From Brachynemurus nebulosus (taxonomy: Eukaryota; Arthropoda; Insecta; Neuroptera; Myrmeleontidae): a stretch of DNA of 64,000 nucleotides. The notes beneath the pieces are model-generated. The model saw only the letters and a list, made by a program, of their open reading frames with translations, had not been told where the DNA came from and did no database searches. Each line of letters opens with the position of its first letter. The first letter of the stretch is position 1. This document shows, piece after piece, positions 1 through 9,241 of the stretch. The DNA is taken from the NCBI GenBank assembly GCA_035578155.1, contig JAPWDM010000005.1:27976108-28040107 (forward strand), written 5' to 3'. The translations under genes were made by a program, and so were the position numbers.

Positions 1-29
1 TATAAGAATTAGTAACACTTTGTTAAATC

Positions 30-434
30 ATTTATTAGTGGTTGCAAAAAATCAAATAAAACACCTTATTATAAACAAATTGGTCAAAAATGACTGCATT
101 TAATAAATAATTTGCATAACCATAAAATAATAATTTTTAGATACATTTTTTTACTTTTTTATAAAATACGGAAATTAAGACAATTTTCTTATTCTTAAAC
201 GTGAATCGTGTAGAAAAAATATGTACCTACTATTGAATAATTTATTAGTGGTTGCAAAAAATTAGATAAAACACCGTATTATAAACAAATTAGTCAAAAA
301 TTATTGCATTTAGTAAATTAATTTGCATAACCATAAAATAATAATTTTTAGATACATTTTTTTACTTTTTATAAAATACGGAAATTAAGACAATTATTAT
401 TATTAAACGTGAATCGTGTAGAAAACGTGTGTAC
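30..434. repeat. Two-copy direct repeat, about 210-bp unit
   Basis: The block starting with TTTATTAGTGGTTGCAAAAA at 31 recurs at 241 and runs in both copies to the shared end GTGAATCGTGTAGAAAA (201-217 and 409-425). The copies differ by scattered substitutions and small indels, so the duplication is not recent. No coding potential is seen. Nothing gene-like is seen from 435 to the MITE at 875. Confidence 0.8.
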
Positions 435-874
435 ACTGATGTTTTACTTTTTTTACATTTTTTTTCTCTCCCTTTTAATTTTTGTTAAGTATGAATGGAG
501 AACGGGATTTGAAGGATGTTTTAGAAATGTTATTATGAATATTAAAATTATTTAAGTATATTGAAAGTTAATTAAAAAAGATATAAAATACAAGGCCTTT
601 AAAAATGAACACTTTTAAACGTAATTTATAAAATATATCAAACTATACTACCTATTACTTATAAAATGAAAGTTTTATCTAAATTGTAATAGCTTCTGTC
701 GCTGAAATAGACGTTCATTTATTTCTATTTAAATTAGTTTTTCCGTCAAAACGTAAACAACATTATTATGAAAATTTATCCCTTTTTACGATTCCGTACT
801 TTAAAAGTAATACGGAATCCTTATACCTAAGATCACTCTCGTATCTCGCCGTCTGTCACTGAAAAAACTATTTA

Positions 875-1335
875 AGCGGCCCCTACACGCTCAATAATAT
901 TGTGCAATCAACTTGTGCAATTTATTGAACGCTTCTCCAGACAGTTCAATAATTTTGTTAAAGAAATTTGTGCAATAAACTGAATGCAGGAATTGTACTT
1001 AATTAAACTGTTGTTTAATTTTAAATATTAAGTGATAAAGATGTTGCAAAGCAATAAATAATTATTCTTGTAAATTAATAATTCATACAGGTTCAAATAA
1101 TAGCCATCAAATATGACTACAGAATAACAAACAAATCAAACAAATAAAGTAGTATTGCGCAATAATATCTACAAAGCCTACAGACGTTACAATATTCATT
1201 CATTGCACAATATATTTCAAACTATTTTTGATCAGCACAATATATTGTACAACCCTTCAATATAACCTACAGACGATCCATAATATTGAACAACCTCGGA
1301 TTTTGTGCAATATTATTGAGCGTGTAGGGGCCGCT
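875..1335. mobile_element. MITE with AGCGGCCCCTACACGC ends and TTA target duplication
   Basis: The terminal inverted repeat AGCGGCCCCTACACGCTC at the left end is matched by its reverse complement ending at 1335. The element is flanked by TTA on both sides (872-874 and 1336-1338), a target duplication typical of PIF/Harbinger-type elements. It is 461 bp with no ORF. Related fragments occur at about 28,190-28,330 and 36,060-36,202, and their outer ends also abut TTA or TAA. Its flanks (780-870 and 1339-1370) resemble the repeat near 25,512-25,640, so it probably inserted into an older repeat. The superfamily assignment is an inference. Confidence 0.75.
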
Positions 1336-1338
1336 TTA

Positions 1339-2260
1339 CATAGAAATTTGAAATTTGGCGTATTGTTAGGTCTTGATGACGCGTACATATTATATATCGT
1401 AGGTTAACGATTAAAAGTCAATTTTGCCAAAGAAACGTTTTAATTAATATATCATGTGAGGTATCATTTGAGAGTGTTTACCTCTAAGGATTCTAAATTT
1501 TTTTTTATAGTATTTGCTCATGATTTTAAGAACAGCTCAAAATTTGCTAGAAATGACCATTCCCTCCTAATCTAATAGGTTTTTAAAGTTCAAGTTTTGA
1601 TTTTAATAGAGTTAGTAAATATTGAGTCATAATATATTACCCGAAAATTATGGATACTATGAAAAATCGATCATTACACTCTCAAAACGATTTGTTTTTT
1701 TTTTCATTGAACCGAGAAAAAAAAATAAAAAAAAAATTTTTGATTTAAAGAAATATTTTTTTGATTCAGAGAAATTTTTAATCTTTGAACAAAGAAATCG
1801 TTTTAAGAGTGTACGAAAATATTTGTTAAATGATTAAGAAAAAAATTGTTGGACCCAATGACTACGGGTAGCAATTTTCATTTGAAAAGGTCATCAAGTC
1901 ATCATAACATTCGCAGATATAAGCGGTGTATGGCATAATAAACCAAAACAAATCCTTAAATTTGCATATTGTTTTAAACTATCATTAATAGTGTTTAATT
2001 AACAAATATTTGATGCAATTATTAACAACGGAGATATTGGATATTTTCCATTTTAAAAGCAAACATTATTACATTATTTACTTTAATGTAAAAGTATGAG
2101 AACTGGTATTTCATATGCATTTAAACTAGTTCCTGAAAAGATTACCTTCTTACTGTTTTGAACGTCATACTCATAATTAACTCACAAGTTAAGGCTAAAA
2201 AATTTAATTAAAAAAACATTTTTTTTAAATTGTGTAAAAATCTCTCATTAATGTTAAGTA
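1339..2260. other. Gene-free AT-rich stretch
   Basis: The first tens of bases look like the second half of the repeat interrupted by the MITE. Beyond that I see only A/T-rich DNA and a low-complexity open frame of about 70 codons near 1622 that is not convincing as a gene. Confidence 0.6.

Positions 2261-2261
<1 letters not shown>

Positions 2262-2326
<65 letters not shown>
2262..2326. repeat. (TA)n microsatellite
   Basis: Uninterrupted alternating TA for 65 bp. The open frames crossing it on both strands (poly-Tyr-Ile) are artefacts of the repeat. Confidence 0.98.
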
Positions 2327-2328
<2 letters not shown>

Positions 2329-4670
2329 ACTCTTAAAAAATACCGTTCTTTTAAATTGTTTTTCATGCTAACATGTAATATACTTATAGATAATTTCATT
2401 TTATGTATAGCAACCTAGTAATTTTAAAAATACATCTAAAAAAGCATTATTTTACTAATTTTGATGAATATGTACCTATATAAGAGCTAAGAATTTAATG
2501 ATTTGAAAATTATCGTGGAGGTAAAATACGTTTGGAGGTGTATACGAAGGCATACCGTCACACCGACCAGAAATGCAATTTATTTGTTATTCTAAATAAA
2601 TAAATAATTATTTTTCAAACGTCAATGACTGTAATTAAATTTACATATTAATTATTTTTGTACTTGCCTGTTACTATTACACCATCACACGTTAATAATA
2701 ATTATAATTGTGTAACAATCTAAAAGTTGCAATTATTTATTTTAAATAAGTTCCTGAATTAGTTGTCAATTGTTAATTGAGAAGAAATCATATTTTTGGA
2801 ATAATATGCAGTGGGGATTCGATAATAACAACTCCGACCATAGTACGGTGATACATAGTGAAAGCATTAAATCATAATCAGTGTTTCTGTGTAGATGTAC
2901 ACAGGGCCGGTCCGGTGTCAAGTTGACTTGCGGAGCCTTAAAAAAAAATTCGTACAACAAAATAACAATTTATTGAATTTTGATATACTACAATCTACTA
3001 TTTGTAGATATTGATACTACCATAAACATTGTTGTTGGCGCCCTCCACGAGAAAAATGACAAATTCAACATTTTTGCACACCAATATTTTTTAACTTTTT
3101 CACATCAACAAAATAAAATATAAAAAATTAAAATAACTTAAAAAATTTATATAATTTAGTGGCAATTTCGAAAAATATATATCTAACATTTTCACTGTCA
3201 AGTACAAAAGTAATTAATAATTCTTATAATATTATATAATACTTTGGGGAACAGTATATTTATATATGTAAATAAAATATAAACATCTCAATTATCATAC
3301 ATACTATTTATAATAACCTAATTAAGTAATTCACAATGACGGTTAAAAAACGGTAAAACTAATTGCATGAAATAATTCTTTTATTAAAGCAACAGATTAG
3401 AGTTCCAAACAAATATATTTGATTGATTCATTATTCCTATGTGTATTTCTGTGTCCGCGACATGTAATGTGTACATATAAGACTTGTAGCACTTGTAACA
3501 AATGTATTTATAACGAATGCGAAAAAAACGGCAAATGCGAATGCGAATAATTATTTTTCAATTTTTTTTCTTTTTTAAAAACAAAATTTTTGAATGATAA
3601 TATGCGTGAAATAAAACACTTGTTACGTTATGCTCTCTTTCTACATCCAGCTTTTACTCCTTCCGCAAGTCATGTGATCAAGAATCGTCAAATTAAGGTG
3701 GTCCTATCAGTGAATTATTAACCCAAATCCAAACTCAGTTAGATCATAAAAATTAAATAAATGTTGTTTGTGTACAAAAAAAAAAAATTATGTTTTTTTT
3801 GGTTGTCATATATTCCTTTAAATATGTAAAGTACCACAAGAAAATTACTTTATATGCGACATATATTAACAAATGCGAGCACTTCTGGATGTCCATATTA
3901 GTCGAGTCAAGCGTTTTACCACACAACGACAGAATACCAGGCGACTAAAATATGTGAGAATTTTTAAGAAAAATATTTACCAAAAATAATTTGCAATAAA
4001 TATTAGGAAACTGAATACGAATGCGAATCTATCATATGTTGCGAATGCGAAAACGAAGATTTATGACAACCCTAATAGTGAAAATTCTGTATTCAATAAT
4101 TTATATGAGAATAGATATTTGTAAGAATACACTAGAGAATTGTCTGTCAAGTAATCCACAGGGAATTTGAATTTGTCTCTAATTAGCGTAATTAATTATA
4201 GAACCAATTAATTAGTCGTTACGAATTAAAAATAGAGAAAATTTTCATATTATTTGTCCTTTCTTCTGTCATTAACTTGGCCAGAAAAAGTCAGAATCAA
4301 GTTCATGAATTTTTTTTTTTTGACAAACAGTATTAGGTCGAAATTATTAAAATTTTTTGCTATTAAAATGATGATATTTCTTTTAAAAATATGACTGAAT
4401 TGATAAGTGGTTTTACTCATGATTCTACATACATACTTGATTTTGAGAAAAATGAACAAAACGACTTTAAAAATATATATTTCGGATTATATAAGGGATG
4501 CACGTATTTTCTTCTTTTTTTTTTGCAACAACGAGTTGCTATATTTGATATTGTTGATCCGTTTTTTGAAACAAACTAAAAGGTTTTTATTATATTTTAT
4601 TTAATTTTCTTTTATTTTTGAAAGGACTGTTTTTTAAGATTTTTTTTATTTTATTTATTGTATTTTTTCT
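2327..4670. other. Gene-free AT-rich stretch
   Basis: No ORF with conserved-looking composition, no intron signals linked to coding sequence, and no repeat with clear ends were found. Short G+C-richer patches (about 2880-2960 and 3650-3960) look like fragments of old dispersed repeats but I could not delimit them. Confidence 0.5.
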
Positions 4671-4673
4671 TGT

Positions 4674-4713
4674 CTTGAGAATGGTGTTTTGAGACACCGA
4701 AACCGGTCGACAT
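4674..4713 (+). ncRNA. Degenerate hammerhead-like motif (Penelope-type)
   Basis: The order of parts resembles the minimal hammerhead ribozymes known from Penelope-like elements: a CTTGAGA core-like segment (4674-4680), a 5-bp stem GGTGT/ACACC (4683-4687 with 4694-4698), then GAAAC (4699-4703) and CGGTCGAC. The first core box deviates from the CTGANGA consensus, so it is probably a decayed copy. A similar arrangement occurs at 54,707-54,740, and a Penelope-like RT remnant lies at 49,620-50,366. Self-cleavage cannot be judged from sequence alone. Confidence 0.35.
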
Positions 4714-5760
4714 GTTTAAGATTGCTTAAAATTCTGTTTTGTTTTTTTTGCTGGTCTTAATATTGAGTTTTTTATCGCCAAATAAAGTCAATAATGAAAT
4801 TACAAGCTTATATATTTCGTTTTCACGTATTAAACTTGATGACATCATCAAAATAAAAAAAAGTCTTTTGTTCCAAATTAAGCTTTATGAAAGTGGTCAT
4901 AATTAGGGTGACTGGTTAAAATAACATAGGCGCCCTCTGTTATTTATCAATAGCTAGAAAACAATAAGATAATATCAAAATTCTCAGAGGGGAAATACTT
5001 GGCACAGATTTTATACGAAAGTAGGAAAATTTAAATTGTAAATTAATTACACAAATAAAAGAATAGTTTAATTCATTTTGTAAATTTAAGAATGGACTCC
5101 CAACTTAACCTGAACTTAATCACTTTAATTTTTTTAGGCATATTTTTAAAATATAATATTACAATTTTAATAATAGCCTTGAATAATAGCGTTTAAATGT
5201 TTTTAATTAAATGAATGAAAATATGGAACAATCATGAATTTATTTAGACACAAAAAAGGCCTTGATAAATTTTATTATTACTTAAAATTAATTTTTTTTT
5301 ATTTTAATTATGAAATTGAGTTTTAAATGAGCTGTTTGTACTCATGTAACCATTTTTATGAATCAGTCAAAATTATATTTATTTAATCAATAATGGTAAA
5401 TACTTACAGTTAAATTATTCATGTAAATTTTTTTTTAATGTAAACAGCTAAATACATCAAAATAATATTGGTAATTATTCAAACATTTAATAATAAAAAA
5501 TTATATTTTCCTGTATATTTTAAATTTGCATTTTACAAGTATACTTACGTACTTATAGTATTTTTTTGCGAGTTAATAAAAAATAGTACTTAAATACAAA
5601 ACGTCACTAATGACATCATATCAATAAAAATTTACCGCTATATTATCGTGAAAACTTGAATTTAAAAATTCGATTTTACAAATGGTTACAAACGGAACTA
5701 AATACACTGTTATACGCTATTTGAGAATTGTCAAGATCGTTACAAAATTCGTAATAAATT
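4714..5760. other. Gene-free AT-rich stretch
   Basis: Nothing beyond A/T-rich low-complexity sequence was recognised here. Confidence 0.5.
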
Positions 5761-5764
5761 TTAA

Positions 5765-6219
5765 ATACCCCTTTTGCAGCATCTTGCATAATAACGAATT
5801 TTCGGTTGCAAAAATTACTTTTTTTCAAAAACCGACTTACACAGAATAATAGGTCAAAACCTATCTTATGTGATTTTCTTATTCTTTATCATAGTTATAA
5901 TGAAAATATCAAAAAAATTTTGAAATTGGCAAAAAAACTCATTTTTTGCTAAAAATGTTCTTTTTCTTCGAAAACCAGTTTGCATTGGATAATGACTCAA
6001 AAACTTATGTGACTTTTTTCATTTCCTATACCACGATGTAAAGAAAATGTCGAAAAATTTCTGAATTTTGGCAAAAAGCTTAAATAAAAACTCAGTTCCG
6101 GGCATCTGGCGTATCTGGTTAACGAACTCATCCAAGATTTTCAGACTTCGAACGTTTTCTCCAAATTTCGTAAAAGTAAAATATTTCGTTCGAGAGTTAT
6201 CGTGCAGACACATATCCAT
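5765..6219 (+). repeat. Dispersed repeat family R1, near full-length copy
   Basis: It starts with a variant of CCCCTGTCGCAGCATCCTGC and ends with GTTATCGTGCAGACAC. The same order of segments, including a TCTGGCTAACGAACT-like block and a TTTCGT.CGAGAGTTATCGTGC end, recurs at 30,366-30,490 (partial), 33,757-34,245 (inverted pair) and 34,835-35,114. No coding potential. The class (SINE-like or other) is unknown to me. Confidence 0.7.
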
Positions 6220-6780
6220 ACTTACAGTATATCAGTATATCAGTATATTCCTTATACACAGGGATGGAAAAAAAACAGTTTTTTTTTAAATTTATAAAAC
6301 AAACAGTTCAAAATGTTTTAAACAAGTGTTCCTATGTTTAAAATCATGTTTTTATTAGTTTAAATTAAACATATGTTTTAAACATTTTAAACTTGTTTTA
6401 AACAGGTTTAATTCCCTTAATTGAATCATATGGAAAAAACTTTTTGTCTCGAAATGGCTGACTTTTTGCTGTCTGTCACTGACATAAAATAATTACATAA
6501 TTATGTACTATTAATTTGTAATAGGTGGCATTAAATGGAAAAATTTGAATATTTTGTTTGTTGTACAATTTATAAAACCGTTTGTTTTTTTGTTTGAATA
6601 TTTTGTTTATTGTACAATTTATAAAACGGTTGAATACTGTGTACAACAAAGACGTTGCTGAGAAATTTTATAAGATTTGATACTTATACTAAAATAAAAG
6701 AATTTAAATTACGGTACAAATAAGTTCAAAATCTTATTGTTAGTTGAACTGGTAAATAAAATACGATAATTAAATACATG

Positions 6781-7182
6781 GTGGCCACATTACTGGGAAA
6801 TCTGGAAAACCTGGAAATGTAAAGGAATTTTTATTTTCTGGAAAAGTCAGGGAATTTTACCAGAAGACTGGAAAAAATTGATTTTTATATTTAGAGATAA
6901 AACTTCAATCAATTTTTCACTTGTTTTGAGATTAGATTTAAAAATTGGCGCAGATTTTTTTTTTTTTTGCTCGTCATTTACATTTTTAAGAAAAAGAGTT
7001 TTTTGTTTCTCTTTTTTTTTTGCTCGTCATTTCCTTTTTTATGTCAGAAATTTTTTTTAGCTTTTTTTAGATAGAGCAGGGGTGGCATTTTTCACAAAAT
7101 ATGTAGTCAGGGAATTTTTTAATAAAATTTCTGGAAAACCTAGAAAATTCAGGGAATTTGATCTTCAAAAATCTGTGGCCAC
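6781..7182. mobile_element. Short element with GTGGCCACA ends, nested in the hAT element
   Basis: GTGGCCACA begins at 6781 and its reverse complement ends at 7182. CATG flanks both sides (6777-6780 and 7183-7186) and may be a 4-bp duplication or, being palindromic, part of the inverted repeat. The interior carries repeated GGGAAT and CTGGAAAA words and no credible ORF. The superfamily is undetermined. Confidence 0.6.
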
Positions 7183-7186
7183 CATG

Positions 7187-7342
7187 ATACAAGTCAGTGC
7201 TTTAGAATGGCGGCTATCACTAAAGTCACAAATCGACCCCAAAACATTTAATTTGGTAACACAGTTGCATTCGACTGTAGCCTTAGTAGAAAAAGCTGCA
7301 ATGCTAGTCGCTGTTTTTCAGGATTTAAATAGAAATACCTAA
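7187..7342 (+). CDS. Short hypothetical ORF in the hAT element, possible transposase scrap
   Basis: An open frame reads through the end of the nested element and then encodes about 50 residues of ordinary composition (ALEWRLSLKS... to ...VFQDLNRNT) before a stop at 7340-7342. An AATAAA lies about 40 bp downstream. The upstream 35 residues come from the nested element and are probably not original. It may be the C-terminal exon of a protein carried by the hAT element, but I do not recognise the family. Low confidence that it is expressed. Confidence 0.25.
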   Translation: MQVSALEWRLSLKSQIDPKTFNLVTQLHSTVALVEKAAMLVAVFQDLNRNT

Positions 7343-7526
7343 ATTAGAATTTAACATAAATATAAATACATAACTACTTAAATAAATTTAGTTTAACCTA
7401 ATTAAAAATTTAATTATTTTTTTATTATTTTATTATTGATGCATGTTGGAATAGAACTGCCTAATTTTTAATAATTCGTATAATTAGGCTAATTTTTTTT
7501 TTTTTTATTTCAATACATTTTATTTA

Positions 7527-7532
7527 CAACTT
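7527..7532. other. Target-site duplication CAACTT, left copy
   Basis: This 6-bp sequence directly precedes the AGTAGTAAGG end of the palindrome and is repeated exactly at 18,508-18,513, directly after the ACTACTACT end. Six-base duplications are characteristic of Polinton/Maverick integration. Confidence 0.85.
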
Positions 7533-7659
7533 AGTAGTAAGGATTGGAGAGAACGGGACCCACCTTCCCACCTGCCGACTTTTTGAGTGACCTCGGCAGG
7601 AGGCAAAACTACCGAGGCGGTTCTAGAAGCCTCCGGCGGTGGGTGGAGCAAAATTTGGT

Positions 7660-7792
7660 CTCCAACCTAACGATATCTAGTGAAATTTTTTCTAACCTAA
7701 CAGAACCCAATGGAACTTGACCTAACCTAACGAAACCTAAGTGAACTTAGCTTAACCTAACAAAATTTTTTCTAACCTAAGAATTTCCCTAA
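7660..7792. repeat. Interspersed CCTAA-rich subterminal repeat, left arm
   Basis: The word AACCTAA or a one-base variant occurs about every 10-25 bp, separated by CAGAACCC, GAAACC and ATTTTTTCT words. It resembles the insect telomere unit (TTAGG/CCTAA) only loosely and is not a regular tandem array. The mirror copy is 18,245-18,377. Role unknown; it lies close to the element end. Confidence 0.6.
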
Positions 7793-7793
7793 C

Positions 7794-7880
7794 AGATGGC
7801 GCAGCCACCTTCGAGCCCTGTGAATTCGCTACTAGATGGCGCAGCCACCTTCGAGCCTGTGAATTCGCTACTAGATGGCG
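7794..7880. repeat. Two-and-a-bit tandem copies of a 39/40-bp unit, left arm
   Basis: The unit beginning AGATGGCGCAGCCACCTTCG and ending GAATTCGCTACT occurs at 7794-7833 and 7834-7872, with a third partial copy at 7873-7880. The mirror copy is 18,157-18,243. Confidence 0.9.
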
Positions 7881-7926
7881 TTGCTAGTCTGGATTCCTGT
7901 GTGTAAGTTTGAAAAATTGTCAATAG

Positions 7927-8268
7927 ATGGCATCGAAAAACTTTTTTTTGATAGTTAAACTAGCCATTAAAAGATGGCCTTGCTTTCATAATTTTATAAT
8001 ATTTTTATCTGAAAACAGGCTTAAACTGTCAGCTGACGTCACTAAAGGTAAACTGATATCAAACAGCGAAGATTTCTCTCTAATATTCAAAAATGAATTT
8101 TATCATATGATTGTATATTTTTATCTGAAAACAGGTTTAAACTTGTATAAATTGCCAGCTGACGTCACTAAAGGTAAACTGATATCAAATAGCGAAGATT
8201 TCTGTCTAATATGTGAAAATGAAGCAGCAGGTTTTAACCTGTATGGCTACATAAAGTGTGACAGCTGA
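7927..8268 (+). CDS. Uncertain 113-aa ORF over the promoter repeats, left arm
   Basis: An ATG-initiated frame runs across two copies of a repeat unit, so its translation contains the block ADVTKGKLISNSEDF twice (about residues 36-50 and 78-92). It ends about 24 bp before the TATA box of the next gene, and the same DNA carries palindromic TGACGTCA sites. It can be read as a regulatory repeat that happens to be open in one frame. No family is recognised and no initiator or TATA was identified for it. An identical mirror copy lies at 17,769-18,110 on the minus strand. Confidence 0.25.
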   Translation: MASKNFFLIVKLAIKRWPCFHNFIIFLSENRLKLSADVTKGKLISNSEDFSLIFKNEFYHMIVYFYLKTGLNLYKLPADVTKGKLISNSEDFCLICENEAAGFNLYGYIKCDS

Positions 8269-8274
8269 CGTCAC
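8000..8274 (+). promoter_or_regulatory. Upstream repeats with three AGCTGACGTCAC sites, left arm
   Basis: AGCTGACGTCAC occurs exactly at 8031-8042, 8157-8168 and 8263-8274. Its core TGACGTCA is the palindromic CRE/ATF consensus. The first two lie in a roughly 126-bp direct repeat that also shares TTATCTGAAAACAGG upstream and TAAAGGTAAACTGATATCAAA downstream in near-identical form. The last site is 18 bp upstream of the TATA box. The arrangement suggests a strong host bZIP-responsive promoter for the 132-aa gene. Mirror sites: 17,995-18,006, 17,869-17,880 and 17,763-17,774. Confidence 0.6.
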
Positions 8275-8291
8275 CATACTATTTTTTCTGC

Positions 8292-8323
8292 TATAAAAAG
8301 GGCGCGACAGAATTTCATCAGTT
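8292..8323 (+). promoter_or_regulatory. Core promoter: TATA box and TCAGTT initiator, left arm
   Basis: TATAAAA (8292-8298) is followed by TCAGTT (8318-8323), the arthropod initiator. Taking the A at 8320 as +1 puts the TATA box at -28, the canonical distance. The mirror core promoter on the minus strand has TATA at 17,739-17,745 and the initiator at 17,714-17,719. Confidence 0.75.
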
Positions 8324-8377
8324 ACAATTTTGTTCGAAACTTTAGTGAAAAAAACATTAAACCTTATTGTTGTGAAT

Positions 8378-8877
8378 TTTCAATTGTTGTGTGTTAAGAG
8401 TTAATTGTTGCCAACAATGGAATCCATTACTGCTGGTGCTTCATCTGGAAACAGAGACTTAATTCAAAAAATGGCTGGAAATTTTGTGGATGAATTGAAT
8501 CATCTTGGCGCTGTTAAACGATGGATTAAACTTTCTGATATGCAAATTGGAAAAGTATATAAAATAATGGGAGCCAGTCAACTACCATCGAAATTCGATT
8601 CATCGAAAATGAAGACAATATTGGAATTGGAAATTGGATACATTTCGTTACCAGCGAGATTTGACAATTTGAACGAGCAGATGCTGGCATGGCTGCAAAG
8701 CAATCCAAAATTGGGTATCATAAATAATGGACCAATCGGACTAACTCATAAACTGGAATTCAGAAAAACGTTGGATCTTCTTGAAATCGCAATTCAAAAC
8801 GTTGGATCTTCTTGAAATTTGTAAATTTTCAATTGTTGTGTTAACAATTAATTATTGCCAACAATGGAATCCATGTA
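8378..8877. repeat. Direct repeat of leader sequence flanking the 132-aa gene, left arm
   Basis: TTTTCAATTGTTGTGT...GCCAACAATGGAATCCAT occurs before the gene (about 8376-8427) and again after it (about 8826-8875). In the second copy the repeat forms the 3' end of the opposing gene. This looks like an ancient local rearrangement that re-used the leader and start codon. Mirrored in the right arm (17,160-17,660). Confidence 0.7.
8417..8815 (+). CDS. Polinton-like element small conserved-looking protein, 132 aa, left arm
   Basis: The start was chosen at the ATG in CAACAATGG, a good initiation context 97 nt after the predicted transcription start; the open frame further upstream has no ATG. The protein is mixed alpha/beta in look, without signal peptide or membrane segment. 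Its middle (about residues 40-85) has a charged-hydrophobic pattern with KMKTILELEIGYISLPARF. This resembles, to my eye, a small protein type common in insect mobile DNA in which a 'polar strand - LPxRF' motif recurs, but I cannot name it. It lies tail-to-tail with the broken gene at 8848-9221. The last codons overlap a short tandem duplication (AAAACGTTGGATCTTCTTGA, twice). An identical copy is at 17,222-17,620 on the minus strand. It is intact, with a full promoter, so it may be expressed. Confidence 0.6.
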   Translation: MESITAGASSGNRDLIQKMAGNFVDELNHLGAVKRWIKLSDMQIGKVYKIMGASQLPSKFDSSKMKTILELEIGYISLPARFDNLNEQMLAWLQSNPKLGIINNGPIGLTHKLEFRKTLDLLEIAIQNVGSS

Positions 8878-9221
8878 TTGTGGAAATCGTTCGTATTCAT
8901 CACACAGCATTTCAGAGTTGTTGATAATTTGTTTAATAATTTCCTCTCGACGCTTCGCTTTACTTAGTTCTCTTAATTCTGCATTGAAGAAAACTGCATT
9001 GAAGAACATTGAAGAAAATTGATGTAATGATCCGTAAATTCCATACAACAGAAATATTCCGATATCTCAATATTCCCAATATTTCGTCTATAATTGCGCT
9101 TGAAAAGTCTACAAACCACCTCTATAAATTCAATGGTGTTTGTTGGATAATTTTTCACTATTTTAATACACAAGTCGGTCAATTGGTGATCTTTGATTCC
9201 TCACAGAGCACTTTCTTGCAT
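8848..9221 (-). pseudogene. Broken small gene of the element, left arm
   Basis: Reading on the minus strand from an ATG at 9219-9221, codon 7 is a TGA stop. The frame then stays open for about 75 residues (segment ...VKNYPTNTIEFIEVVCRLFK...). A frameshift at three short copies of TTCTTCAATG (around 8989-9018) separates it from a downstream frame ending ...NNSEMLCDEYERFPQYMDS... at 8848. So at least one stop and one frameshift interrupt it. The family is not recognised. The same two lesions are present in the other arm (16,816-17,189, plus strand). Alternatively the pieces are exons, but no convincing splice sites were seen. Confidence 0.45.
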
Positions 9222-9241
9222 ATGCACAAATTTTTAATATA

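Noticed and set aside
30..434. Possible CRISPR-like or satellite array.
   Set aside because: Only two long diverged copies, no short regular repeat-spacer pattern, and the genome is eukaryotic.
7660..7792. Possible internal telomeric repeat (TTAGG)n.
   Set aside because: The CCTAA words are irregularly spaced and interrupted; no tandem TTAGG array is present.
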